A DNA stretch of 64,000 nt from Harmothoe impar (Eukaryota; Annelida; Polychaeta; Phyllodocida; Polynoidae). The stretch lies in contig OX381709.1 of assembly GCA_947462335.1 (NCBI GenBank), positions 66,952,609 through 67,016,608 on the forward strand, given 5' to 3'. Each line of letters starts with the position of its first letter. The stretch's first letter is position 1. The position numbers were made by a program, and so were the translations under genes. The notes below the pieces were generated by a model that worked only from the letters and a program-made list of their open reading frames with translations, did not search any database and had not been told where the DNA came from. Below are positions 32,002 through 43,109 of the stretch, one piece after another.

Positions 32002-34560
32002 ATGGTGTACCTACTGCTCACATGGATGTGCATCTTGCTAACTGTGGCTAGTGCCGAGTCATCACGCACACCAGGGTACAGCATGGAGCTGCTCCCACCG
32101 AGTCAGAGCACGTCTACTTCTATAAACTACAATACCAGCAGCAGTTCCACTTCCATAAAGAATACCGATACTGACAGCAATCCAACATCTATGACCTACA
32201 ATGCCAATAACAGTTCTACTTCAATAACCAATTCCACGAGCAACAGGAATGCCACTTTTCTAAACGGCAATGCTAGCACTGATTCCACTCCTACATACTT
32301 CAATACGAAAAAGAGTTTAACCTCTGCAAATATCTCTATTGCCAACAGTCTATCAACGACCGTATCAGCAGGGGGAGAACCATGGCACAAACCTAAGGCT
32401 GCTGAGTGTAGCCATCTTCCATACAATGGAGAACACTGCCCAACAGTCTGCCATTGCAACATCACAGCCTCCCAAGTCAAGGTATATAACTGTAGACAAG
32501 ATCCGTCCAAGCAGTTAGGAAGACTTTTAGACAATAATGTCAATGTAACACATCTTGTCATCAATAATGCCTTACTTAGCGAACTGCCACAGGAGGTCTG
32601 TAGTATGGCTAAACTGACAACTTTGAGCCTTGTTCGTAATGCTCTCACTCAGTTACCATGGGATTGTCTTAAAAAGTTGATGTATCTGGAAGATATAAAT
32701 GCATCAAATAATACCATCGCTCGTCTTGAGAATGGATCACTTTATGACTTTCCTTCTTTAACTAAACTTCATCTCATGTCCAATGTGATTACAGAAATTG
32801 ATGTTGATGTTTTTGTCCAGGTAGATCGTATGAAAACGATCGATGTGATCGATCTGGGGCATAACAAATTGACAAGTGTAGACCCATGGCCATTGATGTT
32901 CATGCATGAAACAATGAGACCAACAATATGGCTGGGATTCAATTCTATTTCCAAATTCACAAACCGAGTAGAATGGAAGTATAAATGCAATACTAAAAAG
33001 CCCTCTGCATTAGTTGTTTTAAGTGACAACCGCTTTCGGCACATGTCTGATTTATTCAAAGGCTGGGATATAACAGAGGAATTTGATCGTATATGCATGT
33101 TTTGGGGGAAGGCAGAAATTGATATGAGATCAAATCCCCTTGTCTGTGATTGTATTGACTTCTGGTACATCAAAATGATCCATTCAATGAGAGGTATGGA
33201 CCCATATTATTCACATTTACTCTGCAAGGAGCCCAAACGTTTCTTTGATCAAAAGATAGAGAGAGTGCCATTAGATGACATTGTTTGTAGTGTAGCTGAG
33301 GGTTGCCCTTCAGGATGTGTTTGTATTAAGACGCCCAATCAGATGAATATGTCCATTACATGTCATGGTTCAAACATGACTAATCTGCCAGATCAGCTGC
33401 CAACACTGCCTACAAATTACAGATTTAAATACCACCTGGACTTTACAAGAAACAAGATAACCGCTTTAGACTATAGACCGTATCTCAAGAATACAATGTT
33501 TGCCATCTTTAGCTACAATGGCATTAGTAATATTTCAATAAAGGCCCTCCAAGCTCTCAATGGTACACGTGCGGTATTCTTAAATGATAACAAACTCCAG
33601 TACTTACCTACCAGGATAAGTGAGGTCAATTTGTCATCAGTGGAGGAGATCAGATTAGCTGGGAATGATTGGAACTGTGACTGTCATGCTAAAGAAACAA
33701 GAAGGTGGATGCTTGAAACAAAACTTCTTATATCCGATGAAAGAGGGGTGCTCTGCAAAAGGCCATCACGTCATTTTGGAAAAAATCTGATTCAACTCAA
33801 TGAGAGTGAGTTAATATGTGGGAATCCACCAGACAAAGTTGTCATAGCAGTAATAACAACAGCTGCTGTCTTCATGGTGCTGATTGTACCTGTAATGTTA
33901 CTTCTCACATGTAAGAGGGTCTGGGTATACAAATGGTTCAGATTACATCCATTTGATCTCGACGAATGCCAAGGTGAAGACAAGGAATTTGACGTGTTTG
34001 TGTCCTATGCTGATGAAGACAGTGCAGATGTGGAACACAACATAATCCCTCAATTAGAGAATATGGGTTATAAAGTTGCCTTTCACCGTGTTCATTTCAA
34101 TGGAGGTATGTCTATCCTTGCCAACATTGAACACTGCATACAAGAGAGTAAACGAACCCTTGCCGTGTTTACCAAGAACTACATGCACAGTCGCTGGTGT
34201 ATGTGGGAATTTAAATTGGCATTTTCCTTAGACCAGGAGAATCGTAGACGGCGGCTTCTTGTTATCAAGTATGCTGATGTTCTCCCTGAATCTTTGAGTG
34301 ATGACACAGGGGAACAGGGTGTTCCTAGGGTGTGTCTAGGGGATGGTGGTACAGATGCCCACACAGAACCAATAGTCTTATCGGGTGAGGAATGCATGCT
34401 GACTCTCAGGACATATTTCAAAACGTACACCTACATTGAACGTGATTCTTCTAAGTTCTGGGACACTCTGAAATATTCGCTGGCAACAAATAAGATGGGT
34501 AGACCTGGTACAGAGGTGGATCATGAAGATATCGATGATGAACCATTGATAGTTGCCTAG
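32002..34560 (+). CDS. Toll-like receptor B (multiple-cysteine-cluster type)
   Basis: The open frame gives 852 residues from the ATG at 32002. The first in-frame triplet upstream is not ATG, and the splice acceptor lies at 31958-31959. A signal peptide (MVYLLLTWMCILLTVASA) is followed by an Asn/Ser/Thr-rich, sequon-rich segment of about 100 residues with NNSSTSITNS-like repeats. The N-cap (CPTVCHCN), LRRs, an internal C-cap (CDCIDFWYIK), a second N-cap (CPSGCVC), LRRs and a final C-cap (WNCDCHAKETRRW) follow. The transmembrane helix is at about 613-637. The TIR domain starts near 662 (FDVFVSYADED), with BB loop RVHFNGGMSI and box 3 KFWDTLKYS. Compared with TLR-A there is an extra loop (GVPRVCLGDGGTDAHTEPIV) before box 3. 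The frame is intact, and this is the closest relative of TLR-C. Confidence 0.92.
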   Translation: MVYLLLTWMCILLTVASAESSRTPGYSMELLPPSQSTSTSINYNTSSSSTSIKNTDTDSNPTSMTYNANNSSTSITNSTSNRNATFLNGNASTDSTPTYFNTKKSLTSANISIANSLSTTVSAGGEPWHKPKAAECSHLPYNGEHCPTVCHCNITASQVKVYNCRQDPSKQLGRLLDNNVNVTHLVINNALLSELPQEVCSMAKLTTLSLVRNALTQLPWDCLKKLMYLEDINASNNTIARLENGSLYDFPSLTKLHLMSNVITEIDVDVFVQVDRMKTIDVIDLGHNKLTSVDPWPLMFMHETMRPTIWLGFNSISKFTNRVEWKYKCNTKKPSALVVLSDNRFRHMSDLFKGWDITEEFDRICMFWGKAEIDMRSNPLVCDCIDFWYIKMIHSMRGMDPYYSHLLCKEPKRFFDQKIERVPLDDIVCSVAEGCPSGCVCIKTPNQMNMSITCHGSNMTNLPDQLPTLPTNYRFKYHLDFTRNKITALDYRPYLKNTMFAIFSYNGISNISIKALQALNGTRAVFLNDNKLQYLPTRISEVNLSSVEEIRLAGNDWNCDCHAKETRRWMLETKLLISDERGVLCKRPSRHFGKNLIQLNESELICGNPPDKVVIAVITTAAVFMVLIVPVMLLLTCKRVWVYKWFRLHPFDLDECQGEDKEFDVFVSYADEDSADVEHNIIPQLENMGYKVAFHRVHFNGGMSILANIEHCIQESKRTLAVFTKNYMHSRWCMWEFKLAFSLDQENRRRRLLVIKYADVLPESLSDDTGEQGVPRVCLGDGGTDAHTEPIVLSGEECMLTLRTYFKTYTYIERDSSKFWDTLKYSLATNKMGRPGTEVDHEDIDDEPLIVA

Positions 34561-35176
34561 GGCTAAGGTGTAATCGTTTAAACATAATAATGTTCTAGCT
34601 ATACAGGTCACTTTTACAAACTTCTTGTGAAACTCATTTTTAGAACATATTTTCTGACCATATTACCTGAAATAAGATTTAAGAGAACCTTAATATTACA
34701 CTCAGCGTCTAGCCCTACACACCAAGTCATATCGTTTTCATTAAAGGAGCAATATCACCACTTGCAGAACTACCACATAGTAGACTGGAACAGTACTAGA
34801 CTTTTTTGAATGGGACACGCTCGGTTATAATGCTGCTTCAAATGTCACGCTGTTACATTAATTTCAAGCGGCATTCTCACCATGTGTCTATTTGTAGGTG
34901 TTCTACAACTATTCTAATCAAGTAATAAGTGGTCAGTGCTGAGGGTGAAACCTTGGCACTCCTAACGTTTAACCGTTAGAATTGAGGGATTTACTTGGGT
35001 GAAAAGAGTTGTGCACCTTGAAATATGATGTACTGTAGTAGATTACTGTCATGTACATCTAAGCGAACTGGTTAGTTGAGAAACCTGACCACATTTGATG
35101 CGTATAATTGTTCATTATTTTAAAGTTATTTCCACCATAGTTGGCTGATAGAACAAAAGAAACAGCCTGACTGTAA
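34561..35176. other. TLR-B 3' flank, shared with TLR-C
   Basis: Parts of this flank (about 34900-35110) align with 41860-42060 downstream of TLR-C, showing that the duplication extends beyond the coding exon. No other gene is seen. Confidence 0.5.
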
Positions 35177-35357
35177 ACAGTTGGCCCTCACTTCCTCAAA
35201 ATTGGGGAGATTCAAGTAAAACTGTCTAAGGAAGCAAATTATCCGCGGAATTAAGTCCAAATATAATGGAACACATATAGGCGAAGTTCCCAGGCAACTC
35301 TCTGAGGAAGTGAGGGAGCCAAGGAAGTAAAAAATCGAGGTAGTGAGGGTCGACTGT
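35177..35357. mobile_element. 181-bp MITE in the TLR-B 3' flank
   Basis: ACAGTTGGCCCTCACTTCCTC at the left is inverted at the right (gaggtagtgagggtcgactgt). A matching right end occurs at 13273-13299. The corresponding TLR-C flank lacks it. Confidence 0.6.
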
Positions 35358-35976
35358 AGTATGTATAGGGCTGTATGTGGATGTGGTAAATTGAGCAGTC
35401 TATTCTACAACCCAGCTGAAGGTTTGAAAACGTTTGTGAATGACGGAAATATAACTTTATCTGAAATTAAAACGTTGACTCAAAATAACATTAACATTAT
35501 AAAGAAAGGTTTAGATGCACTTTGCAGGTTTTGGGCACTTTTGTAGTCGTGGTCCCGCGGGAAACAGACTATCCTCGTTCAACCTACCAAAGGTTTAGAT
35601 GCTATTTTTTCGAGATGTTGGTCAATGATTTTGATCTTAAAATGGTAAATGTATATATGCCTAAGTGTTGTAATCGTTCTGATCCATTTTATCTCATTTA
35701 TCTTAGAATGACAAGTATGTTTTCATGATATATACAACTATACAATGTAAACCCATTTAGTCAACCGTTCTATATAGCAGTATTACTCGAAATGGAATAT
35801 TTAATGAAATATCATAGTCAGTGCATGCGTGTATTACTGAATAGAATTATAGCCATCATGAAACCTTTTGTGACTTAAAATCTCTGTGTCGATGTACTTT
35901 ACTTTCACTTAATTGAAGGAGCTTTTCATTAAATGTGAGATGTACAGTTTGTCAATTTACATCTATTAAAAACGAG

Positions 35977-35982
35977 AATAAA
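35977..35982 (+). terminator. Candidate poly(A) signal of TLR-B
   Basis: The AATAAA in gagaataaaatacctagca is conserved at the equivalent place behind TLR-C (43110-43115), although the flanks differ by insertions. Confidence 0.4.
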
Positions 35983-36039
35983 ATACCTAGCATCAATATC
36001 AGCCATTCATGGTTATAATATGAATGTTGTTTCTTGCCC

Positions 36040-36469
36040 TTAAAGATGGTATATCAGCTAGTAGACTTCCCAAATCTTTTCTTCAAAACGGATATGATTT
36101 TAATGTCAAGGGTTTTGTTATTATTTTAGCTGACATGCAATGCTCAATGTTAAATGTATTTGTGTATAAATGCATGATTTGAGATAGAAAATAGTGTTGC
36201 TTATTCACCTCACCGACTCAGTCACTCCCCCATGTGAGTACAGGGGAAACTAGCCTGGTAGAGAAAGCACTGAGCCATGCAGTACCACAACATAGACAGT
36301 TTTAGTGTCGACCTACAGTAAAAGATATTGCACTGCATGTGCTCATCTCATAGACTAAGATAATGCCAATCATTTTAAAAGTTAGGGAAGATGTATGGGA
36401 TAGGATATACAATAGTAATATGATAAAACTAAAAAATCTCTAAATATTTAGCTGACACACCATCTTTAA
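36040..36469. mobile_element. 430-bp MITE, TTAA target, copy 1
   Basis: The ends are TTAAAGATGGTATATCAGC and its inverted copy (gctgacacaccatctttaa). A second, inverted copy of the same length is at 53069-53498. There is no coding capacity. Confidence 0.85.
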
Positions 36470-36865
36470 CTGTGCGTTCCGTTTATCCAATGTGTGCCTT
36501 CGCCAACTGATTTAACTGCTCTTTGATGAAAAGGGCTGTAAACGGCGTCATTTCATTGCTTCCGGATCCGTGTTTTTAATCCGGTGCTAAAGCGCGATAT
36601 GGCCAAGGGAATATGCATGGGTGAGGCCTCTAGGGTTGGGGGTTTCAGGGGTGAGATATCAAAATATTGAGACATGTCAAAACCTCTGTTCTAAATGGGA
36701 TCCGTACCGAGGTCTGCAAGTGTAAACCAGAAATGCCTTGTACTTAAGGACCATGACCACTGAGTTCAGTTGTAAGTATAAATACTTAGTTCAGAGAGAT
36801 TATTGTGGACCTCTGTCTATGTAATCAACCTAGTGGGAGTGCATAAACAGACATTATTTAACATT

Positions 36866-38069
36866 TTATAACCAATTATACCAACTGTACTTGGTCAGAA
36901 TGTTTTGCTATTCATATCAGTCAGGCATATAAAATGTTGCCGTTGAGGCAATGGTTACAAAGTAGGACAAACTATAATTGGTGCAGTACCAAATAATGTA
37001 ACAGAATGCAATATTCTTCATTCTTCGTTCAAGACCTCAAGTATAATTCGCACTTAGATTCATCTAAAATCAGAGAGGACATACATATCATCCATACATG
37101 AGAAATAATTCATATAGGCCAATCAACGCAGGTTTACAAGGCGTACAGCAGGACACAACAGGTGAGAAGTTAACCGTTTTACTGACCCTCGCCGAGAATA
37201 TCAATTCCAGGTACAATCCATTTGAATACCATTAAAGGGAATCGCTGGTTCCTACACAGAAGCCACCTGGCGGCAAAAATCGAAGCTCATAAAAAGTATT
37301 CTTTAAGCTGTATTCATATTCCTACATAGACCACTTTCCCTACATCAATATCTGTATTTGTTATTTGGACAGTATACCTCCATTGTTCACATATATTCAC
37401 TGCTAGGACACCCATAGGATCCTATAGTTAAGGCAAAAGAAATATTTTTCCAAAATTCATGTCTTTCTCATTTTATCCGTGACCCCCTGTTTTATTGGTC
37501 CTAAAATGTTTGTATAGATGTCCATTATACATTCCCAAGGTTTGGTTGCAATATCAATAGAAGAAGGGGATTATCCATGCCAGATAATGTGTAAATGCTG
37601 TTTTCCTATTCATTTCTATAGTTAAGGCACTGCTTTACTCAAATGGCCGTATCATGAATGTTATAACCGTAACATGGCAAATTCTTTTGATTTTCTATTA
37701 GATAATAAATCAAACTATCATAATCCTGAGTTATATGCAAAAGTCAATAGAACATCAGTAAATCTGCAACAAGTAGTGAGTCCCTTTAAGTCAAGTGACG
37801 TAACATATACGATAAGTATAATTCAGGTGTGAGCTTTTTAACTTCCTAATTAAGAATGGAACTGGATTCAAGATTGAGATAAGTACATTTTGGAAGCAAG
37901 GTCTACTACATTCTTTATTTCTTCTAATAATCAACTTTTCGTAGTTTTTTTTCAACCCATGGTGGCAACCTATTAATAGGGGCTAAAGGGAGGTTGGACG
38001 TTTCTAATAAACTGGCCTGACCGATGAGGCCTACCAATAGATCTTATTTCATGGCTGAAAATAACATAA
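36866..38069 (+). promoter_or_regulatory. TLR-C upstream duplicon and predicted 5' non-coding exon
   Basis: It aligns with the TLR-B upstream region: ccaactgtacttggtcag at about 36888, cagagaggacat at 37071, and a single copy of the leader unit from about 37835. It is interrupted by the MITE at 37232-37789. It ends gctgaaaataacataa|GTAAGC, and the predicted intron 38070-38991 ends at cttccctgcag. Confidence 0.6.
37232..37789. mobile_element. 558-bp MITE, TTAA target, inside the TLR-C upstream region
   Basis: The ends TTAAAGGGAATCGCTGGT and gtgagtccctttaa are inverted. The homologous TLR-B position (about 30858, taccaataggtcaag) lacks the insert, giving a paralogous empty site. Confidence 0.7.
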
Positions 38070-38404
38070 GTAAGCTATGCCTTACTAAAATGGGCTATAA
38101 TGGAATTAAGGATATTTCACGGTATGCTAATGGTAAAGAACATAATCTGTTTAATTTAGCATGATAGATGGACATAGGATTAATCCAGCAAGATATATGA
38201 CCAACTGTGGAACTTTTTTTCTTCTCTACTGAATGATTTGTTCAATATATCATACATAATAGTCTTTTTGGTCTAATATAATATAATAATTTGGGAACCT
38301 ATGTCAGACCTAAATTAAGGGAACCAGAGGGCCAAACTCACCACAAAACGGGTATGCTCTTAATATACATATGAATAAATATAATTATATTTTTTGTGGC
38401 AGGT

Positions 38405-38432
38405 CCCTTATATGGTAGGGAACATCTAAGCA
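38405..38432. repeat. Solo end of the 29278-30407 element family
   Basis: The sequence gtcccttatatggtagggaa followed by catct resembles one terminal repeat of the element at 29278-30407. No partner end was found nearby. Confidence 0.45.
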
Positions 38433-39024
38433 CCAGTTAGACATCTATATGCTGGATGATAAATATGGTGTGTAGTTGAATGTACTGGGGTATTTTTGTG
38501 TAGACCTGATGGATCCCCTAGAAAACATGGCCCTGCCCACACATTAATAAAATAAGAATACTTACTAAGTATGGTTTAATAAACGTGTATTATGTACCTG
38601 TATATAGAAAAGAAAATTGTAAGTCTAACTTTACTGCCCTTCCCTGTAGGGTAACTTGAGTTTCAACCTTCGGTTTGGGGTAGTTTATCTGTAGACCTAA
38701 TGGATCCCATACCTCCACTCATACCATCCATACATTATGTATTCAACTTTTCTTTATAACATATAAATGTTTCTTAATATCAAAGGTACTTTCCTTAACA
38801 GTGGATTTACTAATAATATTTAAACCTCCACAACATATGGAGACTAAGTGCCAACGCCTTTACTACAGATCAAAAATAATTAAAACTACACATGTACATT
38901 TCCTTTGGACTCCCCTGGTAGCTCCTATACAGACGATCCATGACATCTGGTCTTATATAGCTGACTATTATTTTACAATTCTTCCCTGCAGATACTGGAA
39001 ACCACCCCAGGTACAACAATCATC

Positions 39025-41472
39025 ATGGTGCACCTACTGCATATGTGGGTGTGTCTACTGCTCACTGTGGCTAGTATCGAGCCGTCATGCACACTAGGGT
39101 ATAGCATGGAGCTGTGGAGCAGGTCCACTTCTATCAAGTACAATGCCAACTTCAGTCCCCCTCTGATGAAAAACTCGGATACTAACAGCAATTCCACATC
39201 TATAAACTACAAAGCCAATAACAGTTCTACTTCAATAACCAATTCCATGAGGAACAGGAGTGCCTCTTCTCTAAATAGCAATGCTAGCACAAATTCCACT
39301 CATACAAACTTCAATACCAAAAAGAGTTTAACCTCTGTAAATACCTCTATTGCCAAAAGTCTATCTACAACTACATCAGTAGGGAGAGAATTGTGGCATA
39401 AACATAAGCCTGCTGAGTGTAGCCATCTTCCATTGAATGGAGAACACTGCCCAACAGGCTGCCATTGCAATATCACAGTTTCACAAGTGAAGGTATATAA
39501 CTGTAGACAAGATCCGTCCAAGCAGTTAGGAAAACTTTTAGAAAATAATGCAAATGTGACACATCTTGTCATCAGTAATGCCTTACTTAGCAAACTGCCA
39601 CAGGAGGTCTGTAGACTGGCTAAACTCACATATTTGAACGTTAATAAAAATACCCTCAAACAGTTGCCATGGGATTGTCTTAAAAAGCTGACAGATTTGC
39701 AATATATAAATGCAACAAATAATGTTATCTCTCGTATTGAAAATGGACCACTTTATGACTTTCCCTCTTTAAGTCAACTTTTTCTCATGTCCAATGTGAT
39801 TACAGAAATTGATGTTGATGTTTTTGTTCAGGTAGATCGTATGAAAACAATCAATATAATCGATCTGACATATAACAAATTGACAAGTGTAGACCCTTGG
39901 CCATTGATGTTTATGCACAATACCATGAGACCAACAATAAGCTTGAGTCATAATTCTATTTCCAAATTCACAAACCGTATACAATGGAAATTTAAGTGCA
40001 ATGTTAGAAAGCCCTCTGCATTAGTTCTGCTAAAGGACAACCGCTTTCAGCACATCTCAGATGTATTCGATGGTTGGGATATTACAGAGGATTTTGATCG
40101 TATTTGTGTGTTTTTGGGGAAGGCAAAACTTGACCTGAGATCAAATCACTTTGTGTGTGATTGCATTGACTATTGGTACTACAAAGTATTTCACTCAATA
40201 AGAGCTATGGACCCATATTATTCACATTTAATCTGCAAGGAGCCCAAACGTTTCTTTGATCAAAAGATGGAGAGACTGCCTTTAAATGACATTGTTTGTA
40301 GTGTCCCTGAGGATTGCCCTTCAGGATGTAGTTGTATCAAGACGCCCAATCAGATGAATATGTCTATTACATGTCATGGTTCAAGCCTGGCTAATCTGCC
40401 AGATCAGCTGCCAACACTTCCTACAAATTATAGATTTAAATACCACCTGGATTTCATGAGAAACAAGATAACTGCTTTAGACTATAGACCATATCTGAAA
40501 AAAACAATGTATGTCATGTTTTGCTATAATGGCATTAGTAATATTTCAATAAAGGCTCTTCAAGCTCTCAATGGTACAAGTGCAATATTCTTAAACAATA
40601 ACAAACTCCAGTATCTACCTTCCGGGATAGGTGAGATCAATATGTCATCAGTGGGAGAGATCAGATTAGCTGGGAATGATTGGAACTGTGACTGTCATGC
40701 TAAAGAAACAAGAAGGTGGATGCTTGAAACAAAGCATCTTATATCTGATGAAGGAGGAGTGCTCTGCAAAAGGCCATCACATCATTTTGGGAAAAATCTG
40801 ATTCAACTCAAGGAGAGTGAGTTAATATGTGGGAATCCACCAGACAAAGTCGTCATAGCAGTGATAACAACAGCTGCTGTCTTCATGGTAATGGTTGTAC
40901 CTGTTATGTTACTCCTGACTTGTAAGAGGGTCTGGGTATACAAATGGTTCAGATTACATCCATTTGATCTCGATGAATGCCCAGGTGAAGACAAGGAATT
41001 TGATGTGTTTGTGTCTTATGCTGATGAAGACAGTGCAGATGTGGAATACAACATAATCCCTCAATTAGAGAATATGGGCTATAAAGTTGCCTTTCATCGT
41101 GTTCATTTCAATGGAGGTATGTCCATCCTTGCCAACATTGAACACTGCATACAAGAGAGTAAACGAACACTTGCCGTGTTTACCAAGAACTACATGCACA
41201 GTCGCTGGTGTATGTGGGAATTTAAATTGGCATTTTCCCTAGACCAGGAGAATCGTAGACGGCGGCTTCTCGTTATTAAGTATGCTGATGTCCTCCCTGA
41301 AACATTGAGTGATGACACAGAGGAACAGGGTGTCCCTAGGGTGTGTCTAGGGGATGGCGGTACAGATGCCCACACAGAACCAATAGTCTTATCAGGTGAA
41401 GAATGTATGCTGACTCTCAGGACATATTTCAAAACGTACACCTATATTGAACGTGATTCTGGGACACTCTGA
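39025..41472 (+). CDS. Toll-like receptor C, frameshifted within TIR box 3
   Basis: An 815-residue frame from the ATG at 39025, 33 bases after the predicted acceptor. It has the TLR-B layout: signal peptide, Asn/Ser/Thr-rich segment, N-cap CPTGCHCN, LRRs, CDCIDYWYYK C-cap, CPSGCSC N-cap, LRRs, WNCDCHAKETRRW C-cap, transmembrane helix near 609, and TIR from about 658. At 41455-41460 a 10-bp deletion relative to TLR-B shifts the frame, so the protein ends ERDSGTL at a TGA. The box 3 Phe-Trp region and the acidic tail are lost. The rest of the frame is intact, so it may still make a receptor with an incomplete TIR domain, be a very young pseudogene, or be an allelic or assembly variant. Confidence 0.88.
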   Translation: MVHLLHMWVCLLLTVASIEPSCTLGYSMELWSRSTSIKYNANFSPPLMKNSDTNSNSTSINYKANNSSTSITNSMRNRSASSLNSNASTNSTHTNFNTKKSLTSVNTSIAKSLSTTTSVGRELWHKHKPAECSHLPLNGEHCPTGCHCNITVSQVKVYNCRQDPSKQLGKLLENNANVTHLVISNALLSKLPQEVCRLAKLTYLNVNKNTLKQLPWDCLKKLTDLQYINATNNVISRIENGPLYDFPSLSQLFLMSNVITEIDVDVFVQVDRMKTINIIDLTYNKLTSVDPWPLMFMHNTMRPTISLSHNSISKFTNRIQWKFKCNVRKPSALVLLKDNRFQHISDVFDGWDITEDFDRICVFLGKAKLDLRSNHFVCDCIDYWYYKVFHSIRAMDPYYSHLICKEPKRFFDQKMERLPLNDIVCSVPEDCPSGCSCIKTPNQMNMSITCHGSSLANLPDQLPTLPTNYRFKYHLDFMRNKITALDYRPYLKKTMYVMFCYNGISNISIKALQALNGTSAIFLNNNKLQYLPSGIGEINMSSVGEIRLAGNDWNCDCHAKETRRWMLETKHLISDEGGVLCKRPSHHFGKNLIQLKESELICGNPPDKVVIAVITTAAVFMVMVVPVMLLLTCKRVWVYKWFRLHPFDLDECPGEDKEFDVFVSYADEDSADVEYNIIPQLENMGYKVAFHRVHFNGGMSILANIEHCIQESKRTLAVFTKNYMHSRWCMWEFKLAFSLDQENRRRRLLVIKYADVLPETLSDDTEEQGVPRVCLGDGGTDAHTEPIVLSGEECMLTLRTYFKTYTYIERDSGTL

Positions 41473-41564
41473 AATATTCGTTGGCAACAAATAAGATGGG
41501 TAAATCTGGATCAGAGGTGGATCATGAGGATACTGATGATGAACCATTGTTGGCAGTTGCCTAA
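41460..41564 (+). pseudogene. Displaced C-terminal tail of TLR-C
   Basis: These 34 codons and a TAA stop, in the shifted frame, correspond to the TLR-B C-terminus (including DTLKYSLATNKMG and an EVDHED acidic end). They contain no further disruption, so the frameshift is recent. Confidence 0.8.
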
Positions 41565-42393
41565 GGCTACCATGTAATTGTTTAAACATGTTACAGCAAT
41601 ACAGGACACTTTTACATGTTAGAACATGCTTTCTGACCATATTACCTGAGACAAGAAATCTCAGTCTTAGGCTCCACCTCATATTGGGCCTTCACCTAAC
41701 ATTGATATTGCACTTGATAGATATCCCTAATATTGATACTTGTCAGTACAACAAGTCTTATCACTTTCACAAAACCCGACATATTCATATTTTATGATAA
41801 TCTCCTGTGTCACAATGATATGTTTACTTCCAGCCAACTGTCTATTTGTAGTTTTTCTAACGTTCTAGTCAAGTAACAAGTAACATGTTAGTGGTGAGAG
41901 TGCAGCCTTCACACTTCTATCATAAAACCTTTAAAATTTAGGGATGCATTTTTGTAAGCAAAGTTGTGTGCATTGAAATATGATGTACTCTAGTAAATTA
42001 CTTTCATATAATAGTACTGAGAAACCTGACTAGATTTGATGCATATAATGATTCATTAGTTTAGAATCATTTAGTTGGCATAAATATACCACTTATAATG
42101 TAATTGTTGGTCAATGATTTTGATCTTGAAATGGTATTCGTATATTTGCTTAAGTGTTGAAATCCTTGTGAGCGATTTTATTTCATTCATCTTAGAATGA
42201 CAATTATGTTTCCATGATAACAACTATACAATGTAAACCCATTTGGTCAACCGTTCTATGTAGCAGTATTACTCAACATGTTAACATCTAATAGTAATTA
42301 AATCCTAGTCAGTGCATGTGTGTATTAATGAATGGAATAATAGCCGTGTGAAACCGTTTGTGACATTATGGTTCTGTGTTAATGTTCCGTCCC
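41565..42393. other. TLR-C 3' flank
   Basis: It parallels the TLR-B flank (for example ggtcaatgattttgatctt at about 42110 against 35618). No other gene is seen. Confidence 0.5.
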
Positions 42394-43045
42394 TTAAAGC
42401 AGCTACTCGAGCTCCAAGCATCTAATTTTAGATTATAATATGTCAGCAATCTTCACAGACTCATATGTGGACAGGTTGATTTACAAATAATATGGGCGCT
42501 TCTTTCTATATGAAAATAGGCAAAATACCTCCTGTGAGAATAGGAGTCAACCAACTGTAAACCGGATAACATAACGATCTGCAGGATACCTACTACATGC
42601 TGCCTCCTATTGGGCTTGAGGTGAACTACCTCTCACTGTGCTCCTATTTATATCCATAATGAAAGCACTATTCCCATCCACAACCATAAGGCTTTTCATG
42701 TGTATTCATGCAGATTATACATTATATATACTTCCCTATTTATTTGTTGTATGTAGACCTCCACCATAAGTGTGTACTGAGTGTACTAGCCACACAAGAC
42801 TAAGCCATTTTAGTTCTATCTTCGACCACAAGAGGTCATATTGGCATTGGTCCCTGCAGAGATGGCTGTCCTTCCCACCATAGATGGATTAATATTTGTA
42901 TTTTAGGCCATCCATTATGCTTTAGAGAGGCCTTATATGCGATGCTATTTTGCTCTGCCTTAAAGAAAAACAAATGATGGTCCTATAAATATTAAATTCA
43001 TGCTAGAGTTGGAGGAGGTCTGAGGAGGTCGAGTTGCTGCTTTAA
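42394..43045. mobile_element. 652-bp MITE, TTAA target, in the TLR-C 3' flank
   Basis: The ends TTAAAGCAGCTACTCGAGC and gtcgagttgctgctttaa are inverted. The TLR-B flank has an uninterrupted TTAA at the same place (about 35911), an empty site. Confidence 0.8.
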
Positions 43046-43109
43046 CTTTATTGAATGAGCTATTCATTGGATCTGAGATATTTGTCGATACATCTATTAA
43101 AGGAAAGAG

